Shown: positions 43,967-53,018, numbered from the stretch's first letter. The stretch: 64,000 nt of DNA from Nitrincola sp048264025 (GCF_048264025.1 NZ_JBLXDN010000010.1:61308-125307), one strand, 5' to 3'. The notes: generated by a model from the sequence alone, not told the origin. Translations and numbers: made by a program.

Positions 43967-44713
43967 ATGAAAAACCTCTTGATCTATTGCCTGGTCTTCT
44001 TGTTCAGCAGCCATCTGACAGCCAGCGAGCTGCGGGTAGCCGTGGCGGCTAACTTTCTGGGTACGCTGAACCAGCTGGCACCCCTGTATGAAGCCCAGTC
44101 CGGCCAGACGCTGCTGATCAGCTCCGGCTCCACCGGTCGCCATTATGCTCAGATCCAGAACGGGGCGCCTTTTGATGTGTTTTTGTCAGCCGATGTCGAA
44201 CGACCTCAGTTGCTGGTTGAGGAAGGGCTAGCCCTGGCTGATTCGCGCTTTACCTATGCACGCGGTGTGCTGGTGCTCTGGAGTGATCAGCAGGATCTGC
44301 CGTTGCAGGGAGGGGAGTTTTTACACAGTGGGTCTTTGCAGCACTTGGCGTTGGTGAATCCCCGTACTGCGCCCTATGGCGCGGCAGGTGTTGAGGTAAT
44401 GCAGCAACTGGGCGTTTATGAGCACTTACAGGCAGGGCATATTGCCCAAGCAGAAAACCTGACCCAGGCACTGCAATACATTTCCAGTGGCACCGCACAG
44501 GCTGGCTTCCTGGCACTGTCTCAGGTGATAGAGTCGGATGGCAGCATCCGAGGTAATGCCTGGTTACCTGATGTGGATAGCTATGCCTCACTGGAGCAGC
44601 AGGCCGTGGTGTTGAGCGCTTCACCGCAATTGGAAGCTGGCCAGGCCTTTCTCGATTGGTTGAAAAGTGATCAGGCCCGTGCCGTGATTGAAGCCGCTGG
44701 CTACGGGTTCTGA
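43967..44713 (+). CDS. modA: Molybdate ABC transporter substrate-binding protein
   Basis: Periplasmic molybdate-binding protein, 248 residues. A signal peptide (LLIYCLVFLFSSHLTASE) is followed by the family start LRVAVAANFLGTLNQLAPLYE. Oxyanion-binding regions are ISSGSTGRHYAQIQNGAPFDVFLSAD and NPRTAPYGAAGVEVM. It is the first gene of modABC, with modB three bases after its stop. Confidence 0.95.
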   Translation: MKNLLIYCLVFLFSSHLTASELRVAVAANFLGTLNQLAPLYEAQSGQTLLISSGSTGRHYAQIQNGAPFDVFLSADVERPQLLVEEGLALADSRFTYARGVLVLWSDQQDLPLQGGEFLHSGSLQHLALVNPRTAPYGAAGVEVMQQLGVYEHLQAGHIAQAENLTQALQYISSGTAQAGFLALSQVIESDGSIRGNAWLPDVDSYASLEQQAVVLSASPQLEAGQAFLDWLKSDQARAVIEAAGYGF

Positions 44714-44716
44714 TCT

Positions 44717-45403
44717 ATGGAGCTGAGTAGTGCTGATGTTATGGCCCTATGGATCACGCTGAAACTGGCGTTGATCAGCACCCTGGCACTGTTGCTACTC
44801 TGTGCCCCCTTGGCCTGGTGGCTGGCTCACACAGCTTGCCGGGCTAAGGTGCTGGTGGAAGCCCTGGTCGCCTTGCCACTGGTGTTACCACCCACGGTGA
44901 TGGGGTTTTATCTGCTGGTGTTGTTGGGGCCACGCGGTGTGGTGGGCGGTTTTCTGGAGTCTGTGGGGATTGGGCATCTGGCATTCAGTTTTACCGGGTT
45001 GGTAATTGGTTCCATGCTGTTTTCGCTGCCGTTTGTGGTACAGCCGTTGCAGAATGCCTTTGCTACCGCCGGAGGGCGGGTGCTGGAGGTGGCGGCAACG
45101 CTCAAGGCCTCACCGTTTGACCGCTTTGTCAGTATCGTGCTACCGCTGTCTCGTCGAGGCTTTTTGACCGCGGCGGTGCTCTCTTTTGCCCATAGTCTGG
45201 GTGAGTTTGGCATGATTCTGATGATTGGCGGGAATATTCCAGGGCGTACTCAAGTGGCGTCGATAGCGATTTATGATCATGTCGAGGCTATGGACTATAG
45301 CGCGGCACATCAACTATCGGTCATTCTCGTCGGTGCCTCGTTTATCTTGCTGTTGCTGGTGTTTGCCCTGAACCGGCGCTTCAAAGTCGTCAGTGTGGTT
45401 TAG
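44717..45403 (+). CDS. modB: Molybdate ABC transporter permease
   Basis: Inner-membrane permease of the molybdate importer, 228 residues with about five or six helices. LPLVLPPTVMGFYLLVLLG and the coupling-helix region HSLGEFGMILMIGGNIPGRT (the EAA-like loop) are typical of ModB. It is tightly packed between modA and modC. Confidence 0.95.
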   Translation: MELSSADVMALWITLKLALISTLALLLLCAPLAWWLAHTACRAKVLVEALVALPLVLPPTVMGFYLLVLLGPRGVVGGFLESVGIGHLAFSFTGLVIGSMLFSLPFVVQPLQNAFATAGGRVLEVAATLKASPFDRFVSIVLPLSRRGFLTAAVLSFAHSLGEFGMILMIGGNIPGRTQVASIAIYDHVEAMDYSAAHQLSVILVGASFILLLLVFALNRRFKVVSVV

Positions 45404-45415
45404 TCTGGAGGGAGT

Positions 45416-46510
45416 ATGTCACTGACTATGCGTTTTCAGGTTAAGCGTTCGGAATTTCAGTTACAGGTATCGCTGGCGCTGCCAGATCAGGGAGTGACGG
45501 CGCTGTTCGGGCGTTCAGGGTCAGGTAAAACTACCTTGTTGCGCTGTATTGCTGGTCTGGAGCAGCTACCTGGTGGCTCGTTGAGCTTTCAGGATCAGGT
45601 CTGGCAGTCTGCTGATCAGTTTGTGCCTGTGCATCTGCGCCCTATCGGTTATGTGTTTCAAGAGGCCAGCCTGTTTCCTCACCTGACCATAGAGAAAAAT
45701 CTGCACTATGGCTTTAAACGTATTCGCGCGGCTGATCGCCGCATCGGCTTTGATGAAGTGGTTGACCTCTTGTGTTTACAAGACTATCTGACGCGTTATC
45801 CGGACCAGCTTTCCGGTGGACAGCGCCAGCGCGTTTCCATTGGCCGTGCGCTGCTGACCAGCCCCAGATTGCTGTTGATGGATGAGCCTATGGCGTCACT
45901 GGATGCTACCAGCAAGCAGGAAATACTGCCTTATCTGGAGCGTTTGACTGAAGAGCTGCAGTTACCGATTATTTATGTCAGTCATGCGGTTGATGAAGTG
46001 ATGCGCCTGGCTGACTATATGGTATTGCTGGATCAGGGCCAGGTTCAGGCTCAAGGGCCGTTACAGGCGCTGCTGACAGATCATCAGTTGCCCTTTGCCC
46101 GTAGTGAACAGGCCGCGAGCCTGCTCAAAGCCCGGTTGATCGACACGCATGCCGGTGATGGTTTGGCTAGTTTGCAAGTGGAACAGCAGCCGTTGTTAAT
46201 CAGTCAGACCCACTTGTCGCCTGGGCGGCTATCGCCGATAGCGATAGGCACGACTGTCAGGGTGACTATTATGGCTCGCGATGTGGTTTTGGCAAGGCAG
46301 CTACCTGAAGCGATCAGCTTATTAAATGCTCTCTCAGTCCGTGTCCTGGCGCTCGATGCCGATCTGGACAAGAGTCAGGTGCTGGTGCATTTGCAATTAG
46401 GTGAACAGGCGCTGATGGCGCGTATTTCAAAACGCTCTGCTAGGCTGTTACAACTCCAGCCAGGAGAACAGGTGTATGCCCTGATTAAAGGCGTGGCGGT
46501 GAATAGCTGA
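45416..46510 (+). CDS. modC: Molybdate ABC transporter ATP-binding protein
   Basis: ATPase of the molybdate importer, 364 residues. Walker A is GRSGSGKTTL (near 35), the signature LSGGQRQRVSIGRALL (near 130) and Walker B LLLMDEPMASLD. A C-terminal Mop/TOBE domain (about 290-355) binds molybdate for regulation. The end converges on nifQ with nine bases between. Supplies Mo for FeMo-cofactor. Confidence 0.95.
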   Translation: MSLTMRFQVKRSEFQLQVSLALPDQGVTALFGRSGSGKTTLLRCIAGLEQLPGGSLSFQDQVWQSADQFVPVHLRPIGYVFQEASLFPHLTIEKNLHYGFKRIRAADRRIGFDEVVDLLCLQDYLTRYPDQLSGGQRQRVSIGRALLTSPRLLLMDEPMASLDATSKQEILPYLERLTEELQLPIIYVSHAVDEVMRLADYMVLLDQGQVQAQGPLQALLTDHQLPFARSEQAASLLKARLIDTHAGDGLASLQVEQQPLLISQTHLSPGRLSPIAIGTTVRVTIMARDVVLARQLPEAISLLNALSVRVLALDADLDKSQVLVHLQLGEQALMARISKRSARLLQLQPGEQVYALIKGVAVNS

Positions 46511-46519
46511 TGCTGTGGG

Positions 46520-47101
46520 TTATCCAGGGATAAAGCACTCTGAATAATCTACACAGTCTCGGCAGTTGGGGGAGCGGCACAGCATCACCTCTGTCTCCAG
46601 GCAAAGCTGGCGATAGAGAAATTTCTTCCAGCGCATGTTGAAGCGATTGGCCCTGACCAGCTCCGGAAAATTGTGTTGCAGCAAGGCATTCAGATCATCT
46701 CGCGACCAGAGCCCCAGATCGTACCAGAGGTGGTCTTTACCACTGCAGGCACAAGCGATAATACGCGCCAGGGCGTATTCGCTGTTGCTGCGTTGGGTGC
46801 GGTATCCAAGTAGCAAGTTTGTCAGTTGGAGCGCTTCATCGGAAACACCTTGATTATCCAGTACTCCAAGAGGTGCTGCCAACCGGGTTTGAAAGCCTTT
46901 GTACTTTACTGGAAAGTACCGCTGTAACAGGGTTTGGTAACGATCGTCAGTCAGCCCCAGCGTGTCACTGAGCGCGCTGTGTCCCTGCTCGACCGCCGCC
47001 AGCATACGCGCCAGGTAGACGGCATTGAAGTCACCGCGTGACAAGCCCATCCAGTGGCTGTAACGCTGTTGGATACGTGGTGGCATGACCAATGCGTTCA
47101 T
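46520..47101 (-). CDS. nifQ: FeMo-cofactor molybdenum donor NifQ
   Basis: Fe-S protein that channels molybdenum into FeMo-cofactor synthesis. The 193-residue protein carries the defining C-terminal motif C-x4-C-x2-C-x5-C (CRSPNCRDCVDYSEC). Upstream are IIACACSGKDHLWYDLGLWSR and FPELVRANRFNMRWKKFLYRQLC. It is the third gene of nifB-fdxN-nifQ and converges on modC, placing molybdenum uptake and molybdenum insertion side by side. Confidence 0.95.
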   Translation of the reverse strand: MNALVMPPRIQQRYSHWMGLSRGDFNAVYLARMLAAVEQGHSALSDTLGLTDDRYQTLLQRYFPVKYKGFQTRLAAPLGVLDNQGVSDEALQLTNLLLGYRTQRSNSEYALARIIACACSGKDHLWYDLGLWSRDDLNALLQHNFPELVRANRFNMRWKKFLYRQLCLETEVMLCRSPNCRDCVDYSECFIPG

Positions 47102-47116
47102 GGCGTTTCCCCTTTG

Positions 47117-47368
47117 TTAGGCGGCAACACGGATAATAATCCCCGTGAGTGAGCCGGGTGGGTTCAGTGGTTCACCGACATCATCTACGATGGCACCTTC
47201 AATGGGACAGATGCTGGCGCACTGAGGGTCTGGGTAGGATTCGGCACATTCTGTACACAAGTCCGGATCAATGGCGAACTGCACCTGCTGATCAGTGATC
47301 GCATCATTGGGACAGACAGATTCGCAGGCGGTGCAGCTGACGCAGCTGGCAACAATTTCAAAAGCCAT
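47117..47368 (-). CDS. fdxN: Nif-associated 2[4Fe-4S] ferredoxin (FdxN-like)
   Basis: An 83-residue ferredoxin with CVSCTACESVCPNDAI (near 9) and CTECAESYPDPQCASICP (near 38). It has the extended second motif of FdxN proteins encoded just after nifB. FdxN donates electrons for NifB-cofactor synthesis in Azotobacter. The ATG at 47368 has GAGGTG before it and is preferred to a GTG three codons earlier. Confidence 0.9.
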   Translation of the reverse strand: MAFEIVASCVSCTACESVCPNDAITDQQVQFAIDPDLCTECAESYPDPQCASICPIEGAIVDDVGEPLNPPGSLTGIIIRVAA

Positions 47369-47403
47369 AAGAGGCACCTCTTCAGGTTAACAGATTGGTC
47401 AGG

Positions 47404-48891
47404 TTAAGCTGATTTACGATCCACACTGTTTTCGGGTAGCTGCAACAAGCCTTGAGTTAGCATTTCCTGATACACCGCCAGAATGGCATCTTCAATCGGT
47501 TCCAGGGCATGCTCACCATTGGGCTGAATACCAGCCTGCTCCAGGGCACTCCAGGGCTCATAGCCGACTTTGGAACACAACAGCACTTCACAGCCTTGCA
47601 GCGCTTTCAGCAGGGTGTCTAACAGCTTTTCAGTCTCTTCACCGCAACTGCTACCACCTTCACAGTAGGGCTTTGCTACCTGTCGATGACCGATAAAACG
47701 CACCCCGTCACGGCTGGCTTCATAGACCAGAAACTCGGTGGCATGACCGAAATGCTGATTGATCAAGCCACCTCCCTGGGTGGCGACAGCCATAAGTACC
47801 GCCCGGCCTTGTAAGGCTGTAGCAGGCAGAGCTACTGACTCGCGTTGGGCATAGAGCTGGCCAAGCAATTGCTCATGAACCTCGGCCCGCTTCACCATGG
47901 CGGCTTCATAATCGATCTCCATGGCATCAATCTTGTCCAGCGTGAATTCGGCGCCGCGATCTTCGCCCAGGAGTCCGACCGCATCGGCGCGGCACTGACG
48001 GCAGTGACGCATCATATTCATATCACCGGCGCAGGCATCCTGCACCGCCTGGAGTTCAGCTGGTGTCGGTTCAGCCTGGCCGGTCAGGCCGAAGTAGGTA
48101 CCATGTTCCGGTTCGGAGATAATCGGCATCACATTGTGCAAGAAGGCACCCTTTTCCTTGACGATACGCGACACTTCAATCAGGTGTTGATCATTGATTC
48201 CAGGGATCAGCACGGAATTGACCTTCACCAGAATGCCGCGATCAATCAGCATCTGCAGCCCTTTCTGCTGTTGTTCGATAAGGATACGAGCCGCTTCAAC
48301 TCCACGAATGCGCTTATTTTTCCAGAAGATCCACGGGTAGATTTTGGCGCCTATCTCCGGGTCGACACAATTGATGGTGACAGTGACATGATCGATATTG
48401 TGTTGGCAGAGTTCATCTACACACTCTGGTAGTGTCAGGCCATTGGTCGACACACACAGCTTGATATCCGGGGTCTCAGCGCTCAGACGACGGAAGGTTT
48501 CAAAGGTTTTTTGTGGATTTGCCAGAGGATCGCCGGGGCCTGCAATTCCCAGTACCGACATCTGAGGAATCGCCGCAGCTACCGCCTTAACCTTCTTGAC
48601 CGCTTGTTGCGGGGTCAGCACTTCAGAGACGACACCAGGACGGGATTCATTGCTGCAATCGTATTTGCGGTTACAGTAGTTGCACTGGATATTGCAGGCG
48701 GGTGCAACCGCTACATGCATACGGGCAAAGAAATGATGGGCTTGCTCGGAAAAGCAGGGATGATCGGCCACCTTGGCCCGGATAGATTCAGGCAGGCTCT
48801 GAACAGAGGCATCACTGCTGCCGCAGGAGCCGGAAGCGCAGCCACCGGTTTCGTTAATTGCAGTGGTGTTATTGAGAACGGGCAGTTTCAC
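47404..48891 (-). CDS. nifB: NifB-cofactor synthase (radical SAM)
   Basis: Fuses two [4Fe-4S] clusters and inserts carbide and sulfide to make NifB-co, the FeMo-co core. The 495-residue protein has the radical-SAM motif CNIQCNYC (near 65) followed by NRKYDCSNESRPGV. Additional cluster cysteines include MMRHCRQCRADAVG. A C-terminal NifX-like domain (about 365-480) carries GGGLINQHFGHATEFLVYE. The start is GTG, since GAGGA lies before GTGAAACTGCCC and no ATG is available. First gene of nifB-fdxN-nifQ. Confidence 0.96.
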   Translation of the reverse strand: MKLPVLNNTTAINETGGCASGSCGSSDASVQSLPESIRAKVADHPCFSEQAHHFFARMHVAVAPACNIQCNYCNRKYDCSNESRPGVVSEVLTPQQAVKKVKAVAAAIPQMSVLGIAGPGDPLANPQKTFETFRRLSAETPDIKLCVSTNGLTLPECVDELCQHNIDHVTVTINCVDPEIGAKIYPWIFWKNKRIRGVEAARILIEQQQKGLQMLIDRGILVKVNSVLIPGINDQHLIEVSRIVKEKGAFLHNVMPIISEPEHGTYFGLTGQAEPTPAELQAVQDACAGDMNMMRHCRQCRADAVGLLGEDRGAEFTLDKIDAMEIDYEAAMVKRAEVHEQLLGQLYAQRESVALPATALQGRAVLMAVATQGGGLINQHFGHATEFLVYEASRDGVRFIGHRQVAKPYCEGGSSCGEETEKLLDTLLKALQGCEVLLCSKVGYEPWSALEQAGIQPNGEHALEPIEDAILAVYQEMLTQGLLQLPENSVDRKSA

Positions 48892-48926
48892 GGTCAGATC
48901 CTCATCTTGGGTTCATTTGACCTGTC

Positions 48927-48941
48927 GCAAATTCCATGCCT
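48927..48941 (-). promoter_or_regulatory. Sigma-54 promoter of nifB
   Basis: Minus-strand AGGCAT-GGAAT-TTGC retains GG-N10-GC but deviates from consensus at the first and last bases of the -24 box. The leader is only about 25 bases. Two NifA sites upstream strengthen the call. Confidence 0.75.
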
Positions 48942-49002
48942 ATTTGCTGTATTTTATTAATCTATTGATTTATATATGAATTAATGGATGGATAGGTAGG
49001 TT

Positions 49003-49018
49003 TGTCTCAAAACCGACA
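49003..49018. promoter_or_regulatory. NifA site 1 upstream of nifB
   Basis: TGT-CTCAAAACCG-ACA fits TGT-N10-ACA, ~62 bases upstream of the nifB -24 element. Confidence 0.82.
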
Positions 49019-49035
49019 GCTACACAAAGGTGCTA

Positions 49036-49051
49036 TGTCAGCTTTGAGACA
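49036..49051. promoter_or_regulatory. NifA site 2 upstream of nifB
   Basis: TGT-CAGCTTTGAG-ACA is a second exact TGT-N10-ACA site, 33 bases (about three helical turns) from the first and just beyond the nifA stop. The spacing suggests both sites face the same side of the DNA. Confidence 0.8.
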
Positions 49052-49059
49052 GTCATCGT

Positions 49060-50631
49060 TTAGAGTTGCTTGACCCGAATATTGAGGGTTTGGATCCGAT
49101 AGGAGATCTGTCGTGGTGTCATACCCAGTAAGCGGGCCGCCTTGGCCTGAACCCAGCCAGCCTGTTCCAGTGCGGCTATCACTCGTTCCCGTTCATCCAG
49201 ATTGTCATCCCCCAGGTCTATCTGCCCGCCATGACTGCCCATGACCTGTTCGTCGATACCGGTGAGCAATACCTGATCACGGTCGATGATGCCATCCTCA
49301 GACATGACGGCGGCACGTTCCAGGCAGTTTTCCAGCTCGCGGACATTACCTGGCCAGCTATGGTGCATCAGCACCCGCAGAGCGCTGTCGGTGATGCTGA
49401 GTGGGCGTTCCTGGGCTGTGGCGATTTTGTTGAGCAAAAAATTGGCGATATCGGGCACATCTTCCAGGCGTTCGCGCAGCGTCGGCATGAAAATAGGCAT
49501 CACATTCAGGCGGTAGTAAAGATCTTCACGAAACAGTCCCTGCTCCACATCAGCCTCCAAATCCCTGTGGGTCGCTGCCACCATCCGCACATTGATCTTA
49601 ATGGTACGCGAACCGCCGACTCGCTCCAGTTCGCCTTCCTGTAACACCCGTAGCAGTTTGGCCTGGAATCCGGGCGAGACTTCACCGATTTCATCTAGAA
49701 ACAGCGTGCCCTTGTCAGCCTGCTCGAAACGCCCTTGGCGCTGGCTTATAGCACCGGTAAAGGCGCCCTTCTCATGCCCGAACAGTTCCGATTCGAGCAA
49801 ATTTTCTGGTAAGGCGGCACAGTTAAGTTTGACGAATGGCCCTCTGGCTCTGGGGGAGTTGTAATGAATGGCATTAGCAATCAACTCTTTACCAGTACCC
49901 GTTTCGCCACGAATCAATACCGTGGTATTCCACTTGGCCACCTGGCGTACTTGTTCAAACACCTGGCGCATAGGGAAAGAGTGGCCAATGATATTGTCGA
50001 AACCAAACTGCCCGCGCACGGTACGTTTGAGCTGATCGCGTTCCTCTCTGAGAGCTTTACGTTCGCGCTCCACCTCTCGTGACAGGCGCACACTCTGGCC
50101 GATTAAGTTGGCGACCATCTCCAGAAATCGGGCACGTTCTCCCAGCAGTTCCCTGTGAGAGCTACTGGGCTGGGCTGCGAACACACCCAGGACTTCATCG
50201 CCACTGAGAATTGGCACACCAATAAAGGGGCGTTTGGTATCATAAATACCTAAACGGCCAAGAAAACGCGGGTCATCGGTGATCTTGTTGAGTATCAGGC
50301 TGGTGCCCCGACGCATCACTTCACCTACCACTCCTTCACCTGGCTGGTAACGTATATCACCAGCTTGCAGATCCGGTACCCCACACAGGGCATAGATGAC
50401 CAGTTCATTCTGATCTGGTGGTACCAGGCCAACCAGTCCCCTTTCTAGCCCAACCCTATCGTCCAGCACTTCCATAACCTTACTCAGGGTTTCCTGAAGG
50501 TTGAGGGATTTGGACAGCACTTGGCTAACCAGAAACAGGGTCTCCAGTTCACCAACGAGAATCGCCTGAAGCATTTCCGGACTCAGCGAATCGCTAGTGT
50601 CGTCATGATAACTTGCAGGTGATTTATTCAT
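49060..50631 (-). CDS. nifA: Nif-specific sigma-54 activator NifA
   Basis: Master activator of nif promoters. The 523 residues comprise an N-terminal GAF domain (about 25-185), an AAA+ domain (Walker A GETGTGKE near 235; GAFTGA sigma-54 contact loop) and a C-terminal Fis-type helix-turn-helix (AAKAARLLGMTPRQISYRIQ, written here QAKAARLLG...). The interdomain linker lacks the cysteine motif of O2-sensitive rhizobial NifA, so oxygen control should come through NifL. It overlaps the nifL end by eight bases, keeping the two proteins at matched levels. Confidence 0.96.
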   Translation of the reverse strand: MNKSPASYHDDTSDSLSPEMLQAILVGELETLFLVSQVLSKSLNLQETLSKVMEVLDDRVGLERGLVGLVPPDQNELVIYALCGVPDLQAGDIRYQPGEGVVGEVMRRGTSLILNKITDDPRFLGRLGIYDTKRPFIGVPILSGDEVLGVFAAQPSSSHRELLGERARFLEMVANLIGQSVRLSREVERERKALREERDQLKRTVRGQFGFDNIIGHSFPMRQVFEQVRQVAKWNTTVLIRGETGTGKELIANAIHYNSPRARGPFVKLNCAALPENLLESELFGHEKGAFTGAISQRQGRFEQADKGTLFLDEIGEVSPGFQAKLLRVLQEGELERVGGSRTIKINVRMVAATHRDLEADVEQGLFREDLYYRLNVMPIFMPTLRERLEDVPDIANFLLNKIATAQERPLSITDSALRVLMHHSWPGNVRELENCLERAAVMSEDGIIDRDQVLLTGIDEQVMGSHGGQIDLGDDNLDERERVIAALEQAGWVQAKAARLLGMTPRQISYRIQTLNIRVKQL

Positions 50632-52162
50632 AGGGAAGGTGCACCTTAATGCAGCAGCCGGTAGTTACATCAGGATCAATTGCCAGCAAGCCGTTATGGC
50701 GGTTAACGATATCCTGAGCCAGGGTCAGTCCCATGCCCAGGTGGCCTTTACTTTGATCGCGGGTGGTGTAGAAGGGCTCGAAAACCTTAAATTGATCAGC
50801 TGGCAGAATTCCGGCACCGGTATCTTCAATGCTGATTTCTACGACCTCATCCAGCGTGCGAGTGGTTAAGCGCAGCTCACGTACCCGGTGCCTGGTGTCA
50901 TTCATGGCATCGATGGCATTATCGATCAGCTGTTTGAATAGGGTGACCAGAGCCGTTGGCTGGCCATGAACGCGTTGTAAATTACACTCAGGCTGCCAGT
51001 CCACTGTGATGCCGAGCGCAAGTAGCCTGGGGGTTAACAAGCTCAGGGTGTTTTTCAACAGTTCGTTGATGTTCACCACTTCTGTAACTTCATCGCCACG
51101 TGCCGGGATGCAGGCGTTGAGCATGGAGATAGCCTGATGGCCAGCCTTCTGCACCTCATTCAGCAGCTTTAGCATCTCGGCGGCATCGATGCGGTTACGG
51201 CGGGTCGCCAGCCGTGAAGCCGCATTGATCATATTCAACGGGCGTTCGAGCTGGTAAATGGCACCTGACAGGGCTTCCCGGACACTTTGTACCCGTTCCT
51301 GCTCGGCTAACAAAGCTTGCAGGCTATTGAGGCGTAGCTGTGCCTGTTGTTGTTTCAGTCCGGTGATGTCCTGCAGGGTCACCAATAGATAGCGGCTCAG
51401 ACGTGTCTGGTAAAAGGCATCGGCACTGGTGTCTTTCTCTTCAATTAGCGAGCCGGTACAACTAAACCAGAGCGGCTCCTCACGGCTGGACAGCAGCAAG
51501 GCCACTTCAAGGGTAACAAAGCCTTCATGCAGGGCTTTTTTCCGTTCAAACAGATCAGGCCACTCCTGCTCCAGTGCATCGAAGATGATCTCCAGGGGTT
51601 CATGACCCAGTCTGGCTTCCAAGGTTTTATAGCTGCGGTTGCGCAGAATTGGCTGTAGTTTGGTGTCTACCAGCACCATGGCTACCTGGGTGGCATCCAC
51701 GGCTTTTTCAATCAGAGCACGCTGGTTCAATACCTGATGCTCCAACTGATGCACTTCGGTTACATCACGTTGTAAGCCAAGATAATGCGTCGTTTCTCCT
51801 GTGGCATTGAGTACCGGCGTAATCGTCAGGTCAGCCAGGTAGCGACTGCCATCCTTGCGTCGGTTGACTAGTAGGCCATTCCAAGGGTGCTGGCGTTCCA
51901 ACTGCCCCCACAGACTGTCATACACCAGCCGAGGCGTGACCTTATAAGACAGAATGGATTGGTTTTTGCCTAGTAGCTCTTCGCAACTGTAGCCGGTCAT
52001 CTTTTCAAAGCAGGGATTGGCATAGACGATACGTGCCTTGGCATCAGTGATTGATATGGCTACAGCCGCCTGCTCTACCGCTAGCCTGAAGACTTCGGGC
52101 GGGAGGGTTTCTGCCGCTATCTTAAGCTCAGCTAGCACAACATTATCTGCCGGTTCGGTCAT
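50624..52162 (-). CDS. nifL: NifA antagonist NifL (redox- and nitrogen-sensing)
   Basis: Flavoprotein that inhibits NifA under oxygen or fixed nitrogen. The 512 residues contain PAS1 (about 25-135; YANPCFEKMTGYSCEELLGKN, the FAD-type sensor), PAS2 (about 150-265), a dimerisation helix and a C-terminal GHKL ATPase-like domain (N-box QLIDNAIDAM; G-boxes ISIEDTGAGI and GHLGMGLTLAQDI). Where a kinase has its phospho-acceptor His, the motif reads YQLERPLN, so phosphotransfer is not expected. It is divergent from rnfA. Confidence 0.94.
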   Translation of the reverse strand: MTEPADNVVLAELKIAAETLPPEVFRLAVEQAAVAISITDAKARIVYANPCFEKMTGYSCEELLGKNQSILSYKVTPRLVYDSLWGQLERQHPWNGLLVNRRKDGSRYLADLTITPVLNATGETTHYLGLQRDVTEVHQLEHQVLNQRALIEKAVDATQVAMVLVDTKLQPILRNRSYKTLEARLGHEPLEIIFDALEQEWPDLFERKKALHEGFVTLEVALLLSSREEPLWFSCTGSLIEEKDTSADAFYQTRLSRYLLVTLQDITGLKQQQAQLRLNSLQALLAEQERVQSVREALSGAIYQLERPLNMINAASRLATRRNRIDAAEMLKLLNEVQKAGHQAISMLNACIPARGDEVTEVVNINELLKNTLSLLTPRLLALGITVDWQPECNLQRVHGQPTALVTLFKQLIDNAIDAMNDTRHRVRELRLTTRTLDEVVEISIEDTGAGILPADQFKVFEPFYTTRDQSKGHLGMGLTLAQDIVNRHNGLLAIDPDVTTGCCIKVHLPYE

Positions 52163-52203
52163 ATGCTTAGGTTCCTGGGACAGTCAATCTATAACCAGTC
52201 CAT

Positions 52204-52218
52204 GCAATAGGCATACCA
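52204..52218 (-). promoter_or_regulatory. Possible sigma-54 promoter of nifLA
   Basis: Minus-strand TGGTAT-GCCTA-TTGC keeps GG-N10-GC but the -24 box is imperfect. The leader would be about 30 bases. In other gammaproteobacteria nifLA is activated through NtrC, but no clear NtrC site was found; the rnfA NifA site lies ~56 bases upstream. Confidence 0.5.
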
Positions 52219-52273
52219 TTTGTATGGATGTGATGCTGGCGCTGATAGCGGATTGATTTAAGAACAAATGTTT

Positions 52274-52289
52274 TGTCGGGTTAATTACA
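52274..52289. promoter_or_regulatory. NifA site between nifL and rnfA
   Basis: TGT-CGGGTTAATT-ACA fits TGT-N10-ACA and lies ~83 bases upstream of the rnfA -24 element. Confidence 0.82.
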
Positions 52290-52371
52290 AACTGTCATTT
52301 TGTCGCATTTCCATCACTCAAAAATGGCGTGGATGCACCGAAATAAGGCGTAATACAGCACCTCAGGCGTA

Positions 52372-52387
52372 TGGCACAGACTTTGCT
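52372..52387 (+). promoter_or_regulatory. Sigma-54 promoter of rnfABCDGEH
   Basis: TGGCAC-AGACT-TTGCT matches the -24/-12 consensus. The leader is about 25 bases before rnfA. Confidence 0.92.
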
Positions 52388-52423
52388 GACTACCCATTAG
52401 CATCGATCTGAGTGGAGAAACGC

Positions 52424-52999
52424 ATGTCTGATTACATTTTGCTACTGGTATCCACCGCCCTGGTAAACAACGTGATATTGATCAAGTTTCTGGGTTTGTG
52501 TCCGTTGATGGGTGTATCCACCAAGATGGATGGCGCTTTGGGTATGGGATTAGCTACGACCTTTGTACTGAGTCTGGCGGCGGCGGCCAGCTGGATGCTG
52601 GAGAACTGGTTGCTAAACCCTTTGGGGCTGGAATACTTGCGCATACTGGCGTTTATTCTGGTGATCGCCACCGTCGTACAGTTTACCGAGATGCTGATTC
52701 GTAAAGTCAGCCCCTCGCTCTATCAGATCCTGGGTATTTACCTGCCATTGATTACCACCAATTGTGCCGTACTGGGTATTGCCTTACTCAATGTACAAAA
52801 CCAGCACAGCTTTATTCAAAGCTTGATGTACGGATTTGGCTCAGCCATGGGCTTCACTCTGGTGTTGGTGCTGTTTGCTGGCTTGCGTGAACGCCTGGCG
52901 GTGTTGCAGGTGCCTGAGCTTTATAAGGGGGCTCCGATTGCGTTTATTGTGGCGGGTCTGTTGTCGGTAGCCTTTATGGGATTTGCCGGACTGGCCTGA
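52424..52999 (+). CDS. rnfA: Rnf electron transport complex subunit RnfA
   Basis: Integral membrane subunit of the ion-driven ferredoxin:NAD+ oxidoreductase, 191 residues with six helices. VNNVILIKFLGLCPLMGVS and YLPLITTNCAVLGIALL include the conserved cysteines that hold a membrane [2Fe-2S] with RnfE. The ATG at 52424 follows TGGAGAAA; an earlier GTG is less likely. First gene of the Rnf1-type operon adjacent to nifLA, as in Azotobacter. Confidence 0.95.
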   Translation: MSDYILLLVSTALVNNVILIKFLGLCPLMGVSTKMDGALGMGLATTFVLSLAAAASWMLENWLLNPLGLEYLRILAFILVIATVVQFTEMLIRKVSPSLYQILGIYLPLITTNCAVLGIALLNVQNQHSFIQSLMYGFGSAMGFTLVLVLFAGLRERLAVLQVPELYKGAPIAFIVAGLLSVAFMGFAGLA

Positions 53000-53018
53000 A
53001 TACGGGAGGAAACTAACC

